Shown piece by piece: positions 30,317 through 41,300 of a stretch of 64,000 bases of DNA. The DNA is from Comamonas avium (GTDB taxonomy: Bacteria; Pseudomonadota; Gammaproteobacteria; Burkholderiales; Burkholderiaceae_C). The position numbers were made by a program, and so were the translations under genes. The stretch lies in NCBI RefSeq assembly GCF_014836675.1, contig NZ_JACSQK010000009.1:90840-154839 (forward strand), in the 5' to 3' direction. Below the pieces are notes generated by a model. That model saw nothing but the letters and a program-made list of their open reading frames with translations. It had not been told where the DNA came from and made no database searches. The first letter of the stretch is position 1, and every line of letters starts with the position of its first letter.

Positions 30317-31609
30317 ATGGAAACCAAAACCAATGTCGCGTCGGGCGCCAAGGGCGCAATGATTCAGCAGGCAGTCGGTGTTTTTCACACTGCCACTCAG
30401 CGCAACACCCAGATGCGCCACCTCACAGGCTCCATGCCCAAGGTGGATGCTGCAGTTGCTGGTGCCAAGGGCAATCAGTCCAAGGCGTCCATGCCCATCG
30501 TGCGCTGTGACAACCTGACCAAGAATAAAGGTGATGAAGTCACTTTCCACTTGGACAACCCGATTGGCGCTTACCCCATCATGGGTAGCGCTTATGCCAA
30601 GGGCAAGGGCGTGGGCATGTCCTTCTCGGAGGACCGCTTGCGCGTGAACCAGGCGCGCTTTGTGATCGACATGGGTAACACCATGACGCAGATTCGCAGC
30701 CCCTTCGATATGCGCCGCATGGGCCGCCCCAAGGCGCAGAAGCTCATGAACCAGTACCTGGACCAGTCCACGCTGGTGCATTTGTCGGGTGCACGCGGCT
30801 TTCATGACCACCGTATTGAATGGACTGTGCCGGTAAACACGCACAAGGACTTCGCGGACATCATGGTCAACCCTGTGAAGGCTCCCACCAAAAACCGCCA
30901 CTTGGTGGCAGGTGCGGGTACTGTGGGTGAACTGAAGGCGAATGCTGGCGAGTTGGTTATCAACTCGATGGACGTTTTGAGCATGGATGTATTGGATGCC
31001 GTGCGTGAATGGAGCGACAGCATTCCGCTGCCACCACCCCCCGTGGAGTTTGACAACGACCAGGCAGCGACCGATAGCCCGATTCGCGTTTACTTGGCAT
31101 CCCCGGCGCAGTACAGCCAGTTCGCTACTGACCCAGCGTTCCGTGCTTTCCAAGCCAATGCCAGCGCGCGAGCACGCTTGGCTAAGGATCACCCCTTGTT
31201 CCTGGGCGATGCTGGCTTGTGGAATGGCATCTTGATCTTGAAGAATCCCAAGCCCATCCGCTTCTACGCTGGAGACGAAATCAAGTATTGCGCCGCCTAC
31301 GACAGCGAAGCCGAGTCGGTATGCAAGGTGCCAGCATCGTTTGGCGACAAGTTTGCAGTAGATCGTGGCTTGCTGCTGGGGGGGCAAGCACTGGCCATGG
31401 CCTTCGGTGCTTCTGAGCATTCGGGCATTCCCTTCTTCTGGAAGGAAGCCGGCGATGACTTTGACGACAAGATGGAACTGGCAATCGGCGCCATCTTGGG
31501 CCTGTCCAAGATCCGCTTTGCCGTGGACCATGGCGACCACACCGAGTTCACCGACCACGGTGTGACGGTGTTGGATACCGCCGTCAAGATCATCAAGCCC
31601 CGCGGCTGA
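30317..31609 (+). CDS. Major capsid protein, N4-gp56 family-like
   Basis: The 430-residue product begins METKTNVASGAKGAMIQQAV and has VFHTATQRNTQMRHLTGSMPKVDAAVAGAKGNQS and VRCDNLTKNKGDEVTFHLDNPIGAYPIMGSAYAKGKG, matching the N4-gp56/DUF4043 capsid group. Later parts such as MDVLSMDVLDAVREWSD and RVYLASPAQYSQFATDPAFRAFQANASARARLAKDHPLFLGDAGLWNGILILK belong to the HK97-type core. AGGAG precedes the ATG. A 10-bp perfect hairpin follows the stop, perhaps setting the level of downstream genes. Confidence 0.88.
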   Translation: METKTNVASGAKGAMIQQAVGVFHTATQRNTQMRHLTGSMPKVDAAVAGAKGNQSKASMPIVRCDNLTKNKGDEVTFHLDNPIGAYPIMGSAYAKGKGVGMSFSEDRLRVNQARFVIDMGNTMTQIRSPFDMRRMGRPKAQKLMNQYLDQSTLVHLSGARGFHDHRIEWTVPVNTHKDFADIMVNPVKAPTKNRHLVAGAGTVGELKANAGELVINSMDVLSMDVLDAVREWSDSIPLPPPPVEFDNDQAATDSPIRVYLASPAQYSQFATDPAFRAFQANASARARLAKDHPLFLGDAGLWNGILILKNPKPIRFYAGDEIKYCAAYDSEAESVCKVPASFGDKFAVDRGLLLGGQALAMAFGASEHSGIPFFWKEAGDDFDDKMELAIGAILGLSKIRFAVDHGDHTEFTDHGVTVLDTAVKIIKPRG

Positions 31610-31616
31610 TGACTCC

Positions 31617-31643
31617 AGGGCCAGCCCCAGCGCGGCTGGCCCT
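31617..31643 (+). terminator. Strong hairpin after the capsid gene
   Basis: AGGGCCAGCC and GGCTGGCCCT form a perfect 10-bp stem with a seven-base loop, followed by TGTCCTTT, a poor U-tract. It may be an attenuator or an mRNA-stabilising end behind the most expressed late gene. Confidence 0.65.
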
Positions 31644-31673
31644 TGTCCTTTCACCCAATCTCTGGAGGCCGAC

Positions 31674-32153
31674 ATGGCAATCATCAAGAAAAAATTTATC
31701 GGTGAGCAGCAGTTTGGCGACATGGTCACCCACGGCAACCTCACCACCTACCGTGCCACGCTGCAAACGGATGCGGATGGCAAGGTGATCGGTGCTGATC
31801 AATCCGTCGCGCTGGCTATTGGCGACAAAGTTGTCCTCGAAAAGCTGCCAGAGGGCATGTTTTTGGAAGACGCACAAGTCATTGTCTCTACCGGCATGAC
31901 GGATACGGTCACTGGTTCGCTGGGCTTTGAATACGTGGATGGCGTGGATAGCCTGGAAGTACCGCAAGACGCAGCCTACTTCGGTGCAGGTCTGAATCTA
32001 GCTGCGGCTGCGCGCCTGCGCGCTAGCGGTGCCAAGGCACTGGTCAAGTTGCCCAAGGCTGCCTATCTGGTGTTGACCATCGCTGGCGCCGCCAACGTCA
32101 AAGCCTCGCGCATCGATGTCACGGCGCAAGGTGAGCGCATGGGCCCACGCTAA
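31674..32153 (+). CDS. Head decoration-like protein (159 aa)
   Basis: The product MAIIKKKFIGEQQFGDMVTH continues as a beta-rich chain (TYRATLQTDADGKVIGADQSVALAIGDKVVLEKLPEGMFLEDAQVIVSTGMTDTVTGSLGFEYVDG) and ends AYLVLTIAGAANVKASRIDVTAQGER. This is the usual pattern of small head proteins encoded just after N4-gp56-like capsids. A decoration or stabilising role is inferred from order. GGAGG precedes the ATG. Confidence 0.65.
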   Translation: MAIIKKKFIGEQQFGDMVTHGNLTTYRATLQTDADGKVIGADQSVALAIGDKVVLEKLPEGMFLEDAQVIVSTGMTDTVTGSLGFEYVDGVDSLEVPQDAAYFGAGLNLAAAARLRASGAKALVKLPKAAYLVLTIAGAANVKASRIDVTAQGERMGPR

Positions 32154-32221
32154 CAGTTAGCTCATAAAACAGGGTGGGGCTTAGGTTCCACCCTCGCCAA
32201 TTTACTCACTGGAATTCAGTC

Positions 32222-32686
32222 ATGACAACAGAAAGCACCGTAGCAGTCACTTATGTGGGCAAGGAAAACCCCTTCAAGGATCGCCTCTATCGCTCCGGCC
32301 TGACCTTCACGCCTGAACAGACGCGCCCCTTGCCGCCTGCATTGGCAGCCCGCTTCCTGCACCATGATGATTTGTTCAAGCTGGCCACTTCCACTGAGGT
32401 GGTGGAGTCTGCCAAAGACAAGAAGGCGGGCGCCACTAGCGAACAACAAAGCCAGCCGGTGGATGACACCGCAAAACTACTGGCAGAGCAGAGTCAACAG
32501 CAAAACGAGGAGCGCACGAAAGAAGATGCGCGCTATGCGCTGCTTGAACAGCTAGAGAAGATGGACCGCCAGGGCTTGATCAACTGGGCCCAGGACAGCT
32601 ACAAGCAAAAAATTCCCGGCAATCTGGGCGTAGCCAAGGCGCGCGACATGGCCAAAAGCTTTATTGACCAGTACGGGATGCCCTGA
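32222..32686 (+). CDS. Head-associated protein of unknown function (154 aa)
   Basis: The ATG at 32222 (MTTESTVAVTYVGKENPFKD) is chosen over an in-frame upstream start at 32174. The N-terminal half includes YRSGLTFTPEQTRPLPPALAARFLHHDDLF. A disordered linker follows, then a helical DQYGMP-ending tail (LINWAQDSYKQKIPGNLGVAKARDMAKSFID) like a small helix-extension-helix fold. A role in head completion is inferred from its place between head genes. Confidence 0.65.
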   Translation: MTTESTVAVTYVGKENPFKDRLYRSGLTFTPEQTRPLPPALAARFLHHDDLFKLATSTEVVESAKDKKAGATSEQQSQPVDDTAKLLAEQSQQQNEERTKEDARYALLEQLEKMDRQGLINWAQDSYKQKIPGNLGVAKARDMAKSFIDQYGMP

Positions 32687-32688
32687 CC

Positions 32689-33360
32689 ATGCAGCTCAAA
32701 CACCTGATTGAGGCATTTCGCACCGATGCCAAAGACAATGTGAAGCCCTATATTTGGGATGATGCATTGGTGACCAGGTGGTTGAATGAAGCGCAGGAGC
32801 AGGCCGCCGTTCGAGCGCGGTTGTTGCTGGAGGACACCAACGACGAGGTGTGCCGCATTGACCTGCAGCCCGGCGTAAAGTCCTATGCGCTGCATGAATC
32901 GCTGTATGAAATAGCCAGTGTGCGCCTGTACGCCAGTGATACAGACTCCTGTCCGCGATTGCTGACCATCGTTTCACGTGAGTGGCTGGACCACAATGTG
33001 CCAGGCTGGCGTCACACACAAAGCCCGGTGCAGTGGCTGATTCAAGGCGAGACGACATTGCGGGTGGTTGGATCGGTTCAAGCCGGTGCGCGCCTGCAGC
33101 TGGAGGGCTATCGCTTACCGCTGTGCTGCATGAAGCATGAGCACGATCAGCCTGAAATCCACAGAGCCAGCCATATGCAGCTGGTGCATTGGGCTTTGCA
33201 CAAGGCGTTCAGCCAGCCGGATGCTGATGGGTTTGACCCCACGCGCTCTGTTGCCGCAGAAACAGCGTTCACGCACTACTTCGGCCACCAGCCGGACAGC
33301 GACTTGCGCCGGCAAACGCGCGAAGATACCCCGCACACCACCATGCTTATGCTGCCTTAG
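32689..33360 (+). CDS. Head-tail adaptor-like protein (223 aa)
   Basis: The N-terminal helix region (LIEAFRTDAKDNVKPYIWDDALVTRWLNEAQEQAAVRARLLLED) and the following EVCRIDLQPGVKSYALHESLYEIASVRLY strand region match adaptor proteins that bind below the portal in podoviruses. The length is normal. It starts two bases after the preceding stop. Confidence 0.75.
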   Translation: MQLKHLIEAFRTDAKDNVKPYIWDDALVTRWLNEAQEQAAVRARLLLEDTNDEVCRIDLQPGVKSYALHESLYEIASVRLYASDTDSCPRLLTIVSREWLDHNVPGWRHTQSPVQWLIQGETTLRVVGSVQAGARLQLEGYRLPLCCMKHEHDQPEIHRASHMQLVHWALHKAFSQPDADGFDPTRSVAAETAFTHYFGHQPDSDLRRQTREDTPHTTMLMLP

Positions 33361-33375
33361 AGGGCAGTCCATCCA

Positions 33376-33387
33376 CCCCGCATAGGG
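33376..33387 (+). promoter_or_regulatory. Late-block motif, copy 3 (CCCCGCATAGGG)
   Basis: This diverged copy lies 15 bases after the adaptor stop and 58 bases before the start at 33446. No terminator precedes it. Confidence 0.6.
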
Positions 33388-33445
33388 TTTGGAACTTGCA
33401 CGCAGCCTCAGAACAATGGCGGCAATGCCATTTACAGGAGGCTCC

Positions 33446-35314
33446 ATGCGAGGCTTTCAACCGGCGCAGCGCGCCACCCAACCCCAACAACCACGTGCAG
33501 GTAAGGTGCGCGGCCCCGGTACCGGTACGTCGGATGAAGTGGCAGACACCGTGCCAGAGGGGACGTACATCATGCCCACTGACAGCACGCAGGCCATTGG
33601 TGAGCAGAACCTAGCCGCGATGGGCCAAAAACCAGTGCCTGTGCAGCTGTCTAACGGTGAGTTCAAGCTACCCCCAGAGCAAGTGCATGCCGTGGGCGTG
33701 CAGGCTTTAGATCAGATGAAAAATGCCACCCATGCCCCAGTGCCAGCCGGTGGGCCACGTGGCCTGCGAGGGTTTCAGCAGAACCTGCCGGGTGAGCCGC
33801 GCCAGTTCTTTAATGGTGGTGGCGTGGTGGAAGAAGAAAAGCGCCTCCCAACCTCGCCAAGCAACACCTTTCCAGGCAGCCGGCTGCAAGGCAGTAGCGG
33901 GTCTAGCGGTATGCCACACACGCAAGCAGCGCGGATTGCCGCAGCTCCTAGCATGCCCCCTGTAGGTTTGAAGCCTGCTGGGCAGCAAGCAGGTGAGCCC
34001 GCATCTACTGGCGTGGGGGCAGCCTTGGCTGGCGCGTTCCCGGGCACCGTTGCCGCTACCAAAGGGGTAGGGCAAGACATTCAACAGGCTTACAAGTCTG
34101 GCGGCGTCGGCGCTGCCGTTGGTATGGGCGCGCGCACAGGGTTGGCGCCTGCCATTGGCTTTGCTGATGATGTGGCCAGCTCTGCAGCGCGCGCTTTGAA
34201 CCCGGCTGCGCAGGCGCTCAAGACGCTGGTGACGGGTGATGCATCCCCCATTGGCCAAAGCGATTCAGCCCCAGCGCCAGCAGCACCGACGATGACTGCT
34301 ACGGCACCCGCCGCCGTGCAGCCTGTAGCACCTTCTGCAGCCACAGCCGTGAACACCACCAGCCCCAGCGCTGTTCAGCCCACCCAGGCTATGGTGCCGC
34401 TACCAGAGCCACCACAACCCCAGGCCACGCAAGTGCAGCCCGGGGTATTTCGCAGCGGCAATAGCTTTTCGGACAGTGCAGCAGGTGCAGTAGCTGGTGC
34501 ACAGCCTCGCGGTCTTCCAACTTGGCAAAACAATGCGGCGGCTGAAGCGCTTGCTCAGCGCTCGCAACAAGGCAGCTTGATGACACCACAGGTGCGAGGC
34601 TTGCCGATGCCCCAGCAGATGCGCGCACCAACCGTTGCACACAGTGGCAACGACTTCACAGCGCGCCAGCGACTTCGCGGTTTGGAGATGGCAGCCAACG
34701 GCATTCACCGTACAGGCAAGGAGCGCCGCCAGGCTCAAGCCGCTTACCAGCGGGGTCAGAGCGAGGATTTGGCAGCCATGACCACGGGCCAAGCGGGTGC
34801 TGAAGTGGAGGCCATGCGCGCCAATAGCCATCTGACAGGCGAGCAGATGCGCCAAGCTGGAGCGACAGAGCGCGCAGGCATGCAAGAGACTGGGGCCAAC
34901 AAGCGTGATGCACGCCGTGCAGGCATGGATGACCGCAAGATGAACCTGGAAGAGCAGGTGCGCGGCTTTGATATTCGCAGCGGTGAGCGTCAGGAGAATA
35001 TGTACCGCAGGTACGACGCTGCCAAGACGCCCGAGGAGCGCATGGCGATTGCCCAGCAGATTCGGGATTTGTCGGGCAAGAGTGAACAAGCCAATCGGTA
35101 CACCGTGGTGCCTGGCGGACAGGAGTGGGATACCACCGCGAACGTCATGCGCAATGTGCCTGGACGTGTACTCAACAACCAGACAGGGCAGTTCATTAAT
35201 GGCCCAGGCAACGACGCAGTAGCGGCAAGCCTGCCCAAAGCCGGAGAGGCGCGCAACGGTTTCCGCTACAAGGGTGGGAATCCCAACGAGCAGAAGAATT
35301 GGGAGCCTTTGTAA
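33446..35314 (+). CDS. Virion-associated disordered/coiled protein (622 aa)
   Basis: The N-terminus has GTSDEVADTVPEGTYIMPTDSTQAIGEQNLAAMGQKPVPVQLSNGEFKLPPEQVHAVG, a segment seen in podoviral internal-protein clusters. The middle is Pro/Ala/Gln-rich and disordered; the end has an Arg/Glu-rich coiled coil (RGQSEDLAAMTTGQAGAEVEAMRANSHLTGEQMRQAGATERAGMQETGANKRDARRAG). AGGAGG precedes the ATG at 33446; the frame is open from 33389. It is probably an ejection or internal protein paired with the next, giant one. Confidence 0.7.
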   Translation: MRGFQPAQRATQPQQPRAGKVRGPGTGTSDEVADTVPEGTYIMPTDSTQAIGEQNLAAMGQKPVPVQLSNGEFKLPPEQVHAVGVQALDQMKNATHAPVPAGGPRGLRGFQQNLPGEPRQFFNGGGVVEEEKRLPTSPSNTFPGSRLQGSSGSSGMPHTQAARIAAAPSMPPVGLKPAGQQAGEPASTGVGAALAGAFPGTVAATKGVGQDIQQAYKSGGVGAAVGMGARTGLAPAIGFADDVASSAARALNPAAQALKTLVTGDASPIGQSDSAPAPAAPTMTATAPAAVQPVAPSAATAVNTTSPSAVQPTQAMVPLPEPPQPQATQVQPGVFRSGNSFSDSAAGAVAGAQPRGLPTWQNNAAAEALAQRSQQGSLMTPQVRGLPMPQQMRAPTVAHSGNDFTARQRLRGLEMAANGIHRTGKERRQAQAAYQRGQSEDLAAMTTGQAGAEVEAMRANSHLTGEQMRQAGATERAGMQETGANKRDARRAGMDDRKMNLEEQVRGFDIRSGERQENMYRRYDAAKTPEERMAIAQQIRDLSGKSEQANRYTVVPGGQEWDTTANVMRNVPGRVLNNQTGQFINGPGNDAVAASLPKAGEARNGFRYKGGNPNEQKNWEPL

Positions 35315-35319
35315 GTGCG

Positions 35320-35331
35320 CCCAGCATAGGG
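35320..35331 (+). promoter_or_regulatory. Late-block motif CCCAGCATAGGG, copy 4
   Basis: The motif begins six bases after the stop of the 33446 gene and ends 36 bases before the start of the giant gene. That distance equals copy 1 and is close to copy 5 (38). Confidence 0.7.
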
Positions 35332-35367
35332 TTCGACGCAAAGTAGTCATGCGCTGAGCATCTGCGC

Positions 35368-38300
35368 ATGACCGATGCAAAGAAACCTTGGGAACAACAA
35401 TATGCCAGCACTTCCAGTGGTGGCTCGGAACCTTGGAAGCAGGACTATGGGGCTGGTGCAGCAGATGCACCACCTGCTCCGCGTGGCCTTAAAGGGTGGG
35501 GCCAAGAAATAGGAGACTCTGCGATTGCTCTGGGCACCGGCGTGGCTCAGGGCGTCAAGATGGTCTCTGATGCCGCAGGTGCGGGGAATGCCGTCTCGCG
35601 CCTGATTGGTAAGGGCATCCAGGCAGCGGAGGATCTGGAATCTGACCACCGCAAGGCTCAAAAGCAAGAGCGCGCGCAGACGATCAAGGCAGCGGAGGAT
35701 TCGGGCAGCACTTGGCAAGAGGTGAAAGCCTATGCGGGCAGCTTTGCCGATGCCCCCTTGGATACCACGCTGAATGCCGTGGGCTCTGTTGTGCCGACGT
35801 TGGCCGCTGCTGCGTTGACCGGTGGCACCAGCACTGCCGCGCAACTGGCCGCACGTGCAGCCCCGATGGTGATTGGCGCGGTGCAGGGGGCCGGTGCTGT
35901 GAAGGGTGGCATCTACGACGGGGTGGAGCAGCGGCATTTAGAAGCAGGCGCGACACCGGAGCAAGCCGCGCAGCGTGCTGACGTTGCACAAGCGTACTCG
36001 GGCGACAACTTGGGCAGCATTGCTACAGGTGCTGGGCTGGGTGTGCTGGCTGGCTCTACCGGTGCTGAAGCTGCAGTGCGGCGTTTGGCGGGAGCAGGTG
36101 CAGCGAAACAGGCTGCAGATGCAACCACTGCAGGTATCGCCAAGGGCACAGCTCTGGGTGTTGCCAAAGAAGCGCCCATGGAAGCGGTGCAAGGTGGCCA
36201 AGAGCGCCTTGCTGCCAATCTGGCCGAGCAGGGTGAGGGGTTTGATACGCCAACTATGCGCGGGGTGGCTGGTCAAGCCGCGCTGGAAGGCTTGGCTGCT
36301 GCTCCTTTGGGTGGTGGCCTTGGGGCTGTGGAAGCCAGTGGGCGCGCTGTCAGCGCAAATGCGAATGTTGCTGCCAACCAGAACAACGAGGACGCCGAGC
36401 AGGGTGCGCAGGCTGGGGCAGGCACCAATCTGGCCTCTGATCTGATGGGCCCAAGCGCAGCAGGCATTACCGCAGAAGACGCGCCTGCGGCTGCCAGCGA
36501 AGCCAGTGCACCAGCCGTTGATAGCCAGGCCATGGGGCTGCGCAAGGACGCCGGTCAACTGGAAGCTGCCGCCGCGTTGGCCGTAGACAGTGGTGCGACA
36601 GAGCAGATGCTGGCTGCAGCCACCGCCCAGGCACCCCAGTCGAATGTAAAAAAACAAGAGCAAAACGCACTGAGCCAGCAAGGTGTTGATGCTGACACGG
36701 GTGAGGTGTCAGGCCAGGTGCGCGGGCAGCAGATTGTGGAGCGGTTGGATTTTTTGGCACAGCAAGGGCGTGCCACGGGCTGGACGCAGGAGGCAGTCAC
36801 CCAGCGTGATGCCTTGCAGCAAGAGCTGGATTTACTCAACCCGGCCCTGCGGATGGAGCAATTGAACAGTGAAGCCGCAGCAGCCGACGCTGAAGCGCGC
36901 GACTGGGCCACCCGTGAATACAAGCACAACGCCAAGCCTTTGCCAGCGCATGAAGCCAAGGGTGGACCTGGCGATGTGGGAGAGGCCAATGAGCAGCGCC
37001 GTCTGAAGGCGATTAGCGATGCGCAGGGCCGCGCAGCCACAGCACGTGCAGAAATTACCCAACTTCAAGAGCAAGCCAATGCTGATGCAGCGCTGGCTGG
37101 TAAATCGTCACCCGCATTTAAAACAGGAGCAACAACAGATGGCACGCAAACCCCTCAAACCCAGCAAGCAAAACCGAAACAACGAGCAGCGCGCCCAGCA
37201 TCTGGCAAAGCAGTCAACGGCGTTCCAGCTGCAGCGCAAGCCGCAGATCCAGCCGCAGACAAAGGGCTGACCCATGGTGGCCCCACGTCTGAAGACAATG
37301 GCGGTCAAGCTGGCGCGAAGGCAAAGAAGAAAGGCGCAGCGACTGCTACTGCGATTGCCCAAGCAGGCAATGCAAGCCGAGCTGCGGAGAGTGCGCGCAA
37401 GCTAGAAGCCTCTGAGCGCTGGACGCGCATGACCACGGTTGAGCGCCAAGCTGTTACGGCCAATGCCGCCGGCTTGAATGCCATGCAGCGCAAGAACCTG
37501 CATACCCGGCCTTGGGCGGATATGACTGACAAGACCCGTGCCGCGCTAATGGATGCCATTGCGCCCGTTGAGGCAGTGGCTACCCAGAAAGGATCAAAAC
37601 CGGAGGGCGATGAGAAACCGTTCGCGCCAGATACTGGAACACTGGGGATTCCCCGCGCAGAGATGCCACAGGTGCCAACCCAGTCACATGGCGGATTGGT
37701 CAAACACTTGAACGCTCAGGGCATTGCCCATGAAACCACGACCGTAGATGCGGCAGCGCTCAAGCCCACGCAGGCTGAATACTCGCCAAGCAAAGTGGCC
37801 AAAGCCAAAGAGGCCACCGGGGATCGTGCCGTGATCGTCTCAAATGATGGGCACATCATTGACGGCCATCACCAAGCCATTGCAGCAGCCGAGGATGGCA
37901 AGCCCGTGAAGGCCATCGTGCTGGATGCACCCGTAGAGCAGGCGCTGGAGGCGGTGAAGAATTCTCCAAGTGCATCTACTGAGGCACAGGGCAAAGTGCT
38001 GTTTCGCCGCTCAGACGCGGACAGCTCACAAGATTTTGATGTGCCGGGGTTCTTGAAGACGATGAACGAAGGGCGGCCCGCTTTTTCTGAGAAGGCGCGC
38101 GCCCGGGTGGTGGGTAAGGTCAAGGGGACAGCCGATGCCATCCGTAAAACATGGGCCAATGGCCCAGATGTGTTGGTGGCCTATGACATGGCAGACCCCA
38201 TCATTCCTGAAGCGGTGCGCCGTGCTGACCAGAAGCAGCGCAGTGGTGGCGCCAGCGGCGAGCCCGAGGGCTTCTATCACCAAGGTAAGACATATCTGCT

Positions 38301-41300
38301 GGCCAGCCAGCTTAAAACACCCAACGATGCTGCGCGGGTGCTGTTTCATGAAGCTTTGGGTCACCACGGCTTGCGTGGCGCGTTTGGCAAGGAGCTGGAC
38401 GGTGTCTTGGATCAGATTGCCACCATGCGCAAAGCACAGGTGGATGCCAAGATCAAAGAGTATGGTTTGCGTGGTGTCACCCTGAAGGATCGACGTATTG
38501 CTGCCGAGGAAGTACTGGCCGAGATGGCCCAGAACAACCCTGAAATAGGGTTTGTGAAGCGCGCCGTAGCTGCCATTCGCACCTGGCTGCGCAAGAACGT
38601 GCCGGGCTTTCAGAGCATGAAGCTGACGGATACCGAAATCATCAACAACTACTTGCTGCCAGCGCGCGCTTGGGTGGAGCGTGGTGGGCAAGATCAGGGT
38701 GCACAACATGCTGGCGTGAACTTGTCACCTGCTGCGAGTCGCAGTGCTATGAAGTCTGTAGACGCCAATATTGCACGTGGCCGCAAAGCAATGCAAATGG
38801 TTTTAGTTGAGAAGGCAGATCAGCACAGAGCCATGTACCGCAATGGACTGGGCTGGGTGGACTTCACTTGGGGCGACAGCAAACGCGGGATCGAGCACAT
38901 CATCAAACGCCGCATGGAGTCTGATGGAATGAGCTTGGCTGATGTCCAGCGAATGCTTACCGATAAGGTGGTTGAAACGATTGCTTCTGGCGAAGAGGTG
39001 AGGCGCGCAGAGAGTGGATTGGCAACGCGTTTGGTGCTGGACCACAAGGGAAACGAGGCCGTACTGGTAAAACGCAAGGGTGCGAACGGCTGGCTGCTTA
39101 CAGCTTATGAAAAGGTGCCCGATGCATCGGCGGGGGGTGCGACCCGATCCTCTGCTACGCAATCCATCGCTACACGTTCTCGAAATGGGTTGGGCGCGGG
39201 CACTGAGTCCATTTTGAACAAAAACAACGATGTTGGCAACATCATGTTCAGCCGCTCCAAGCTGGCTGACCTCAAAGACAAGGGCATGACGCTGGCGCAC
39301 AACGCGCTGAGCCATCCCGGCAAGGTGTCGTGGTGGGATAAAACTGTGGGCACCATGCGCCATCTAGCAGAACGCAATCCGGCATTCAAACCGGTGTTTG
39401 AAGCGGCGCAACGGTTTATTGAGGATGTGTCCACTCTGACCAATGAGGCGGCCAGCGTGGCGCCGCGCTTGCTGCCGCGTGTGGAGACATGGAGTGACTT
39501 GAAGTTTTGGGGTAAGGATGCCAAGACATCTATATCCGCGGGGGACAACAAGGCGATTGCCAAGGCTTTGTTTGAAGGGACAAAGGACTGGGCACGCGAC
39601 CTGAATGGCAATGCCGTACTTGTCAGTGACTTAAAGGACAAGTACCGCAACCTGGCACCTGAACAAAAGGTGGAGGTGATGCTGGCAGGTAACCGCATGG
39701 CTCCCCGTGAGGTGGCAGCCCTGCGCGCATTGCCTATAGAGCAGTTTGAAGCGCTGGCAAATGAACGGTTTGAAAGCAGAGTGCTTAAGGCAGGTGTTGT
39801 GTGGAATGCCAAAGAACTCAAGGATGTATTCAACCTGACTGACCATCAAATCAGTCTGTACCAAGAGGCGCGCGCCGGGTTTGATAAGTCGCTGGACATT
39901 ACCTCTCGCGCTGACATGCTGCGCAATTTGGGGCGCGATTGGGATGATTTACGCGATATTGTGATGGACGCGCCCACACTGACCGACGCATGGAAGTTGT
40001 TGGATGATGAGCTGGAGCAGCGCGCTAAGGACATTCCTGATTCGCGTGACCGCATGGCCGAAAAAATGTTCCAGATCCGCTCCATCGTGGATAAGGCCCA
40101 GGAGCTGATGGCCAGTGGCTACGCTCCACTTTCGCGCTTCGGAAGCTACACGGTTCACGTAGAAGGCAAGGACAAAGAGAGTCTGTACTTCGGTATGTTT
40201 GACTCGATGCTGGATGCCAATCGCATGGCTCAAGATATGCGTGACGCCTTCAAGCATGACAAAGATGCCAAGGTCACGCAGGGCACCAAGGGACAAGAGA
40301 AGTTCAAACTGTTCCAGGGCATGACCCCTGAGAGCATGGAGATGTTTGGCAGCATGCTGGGGCTCAACGAGGATGGCGATCAGGCCGGTGACAAGGCATA
40401 CCAGGCTTACTTGCAACTGGCCAAGAACAATCACAGCGCCTTAAAGCGCTTGATTCACCGCAAGGGCACAGCGGGCTACAACGAAGATGTGGGGCGCGTG
40501 CTGGCCAGCTTTGTGTACAGCAACGCGCGTTTGGCCGCTGGAGGTTTGAATGCGGGGACGATGGAAGCCGCCATTCAGGCCATCCCCAAGGAACAAGGCG
40601 AGCTGGAAGACGTTGCAATGCAGCTGCGTAGCTACATTCAAGATCCGCAAGAAGAGGGCTTGTTTATTCGCTCCATGCTGTTTGCACAGTATTTGGGAGG
40701 TTCGCTGGCTTCCGCGTTTGTGAACACAACCCAGCCGTTTGCAGTGACCCTGCCATGGTTGACGCAGTACGGCGGTATGCAGCTGGCGGCCAAACACATG
40801 ACACGCGCTCTCAAGGATATGGCGACCAAGGGCTTTAAGTACGAAGCCGACTTAGCGCACGCCATGAAGTTGGCCGAAGACGACGGCACACTCTCGCCCC
40901 AAGAAGTGCACCAGATCATGGCCCAGGCGCGTGGCACAGGTTCGTTGCGTGCGGGGGACGGCACTGCCATGGGCAAAGTTACAGCAGCAGCTGCGAATGG
41001 CTGGATACGTACGAAGGTGGCTTGGGGCCAGCCGTTTGCCTTGGCTGAGCAGTTCAACCGTCGAAGCACCTTTATTACTTCGTACCGGATGGCAAAAGAA
41101 CGGGGAGTGGACAACCCGGCAGAGTTTGCGCGCAAAGCTGTGTTGGAAACCCAGTTCCTGTATAGCAAGGCCAACAAGATGCGCTGGGGCCGCGGGGCTG
41201 TGGGTGGCACGTTGATGACGTTCAAAACCTACACAGTGAGCTACCTGGAGTTGATGCACCGCATGTGGAATGCAGGCGAGCAAGGCAGCCCGGAGCGCGC

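Noticed and set aside
30140..31747. 535-codon leftward ORF opposite the capsid gene
   Set aside because: It spans three rightward late genes and shows no domain; it is a shadow of the capsid reading.
33389..33445. Upstream start (TTG) of the 33446 gene
   Set aside because: It begins on the edge of the late motif and has no ribosome site, while AGGAGG precedes the ATG at 33446.
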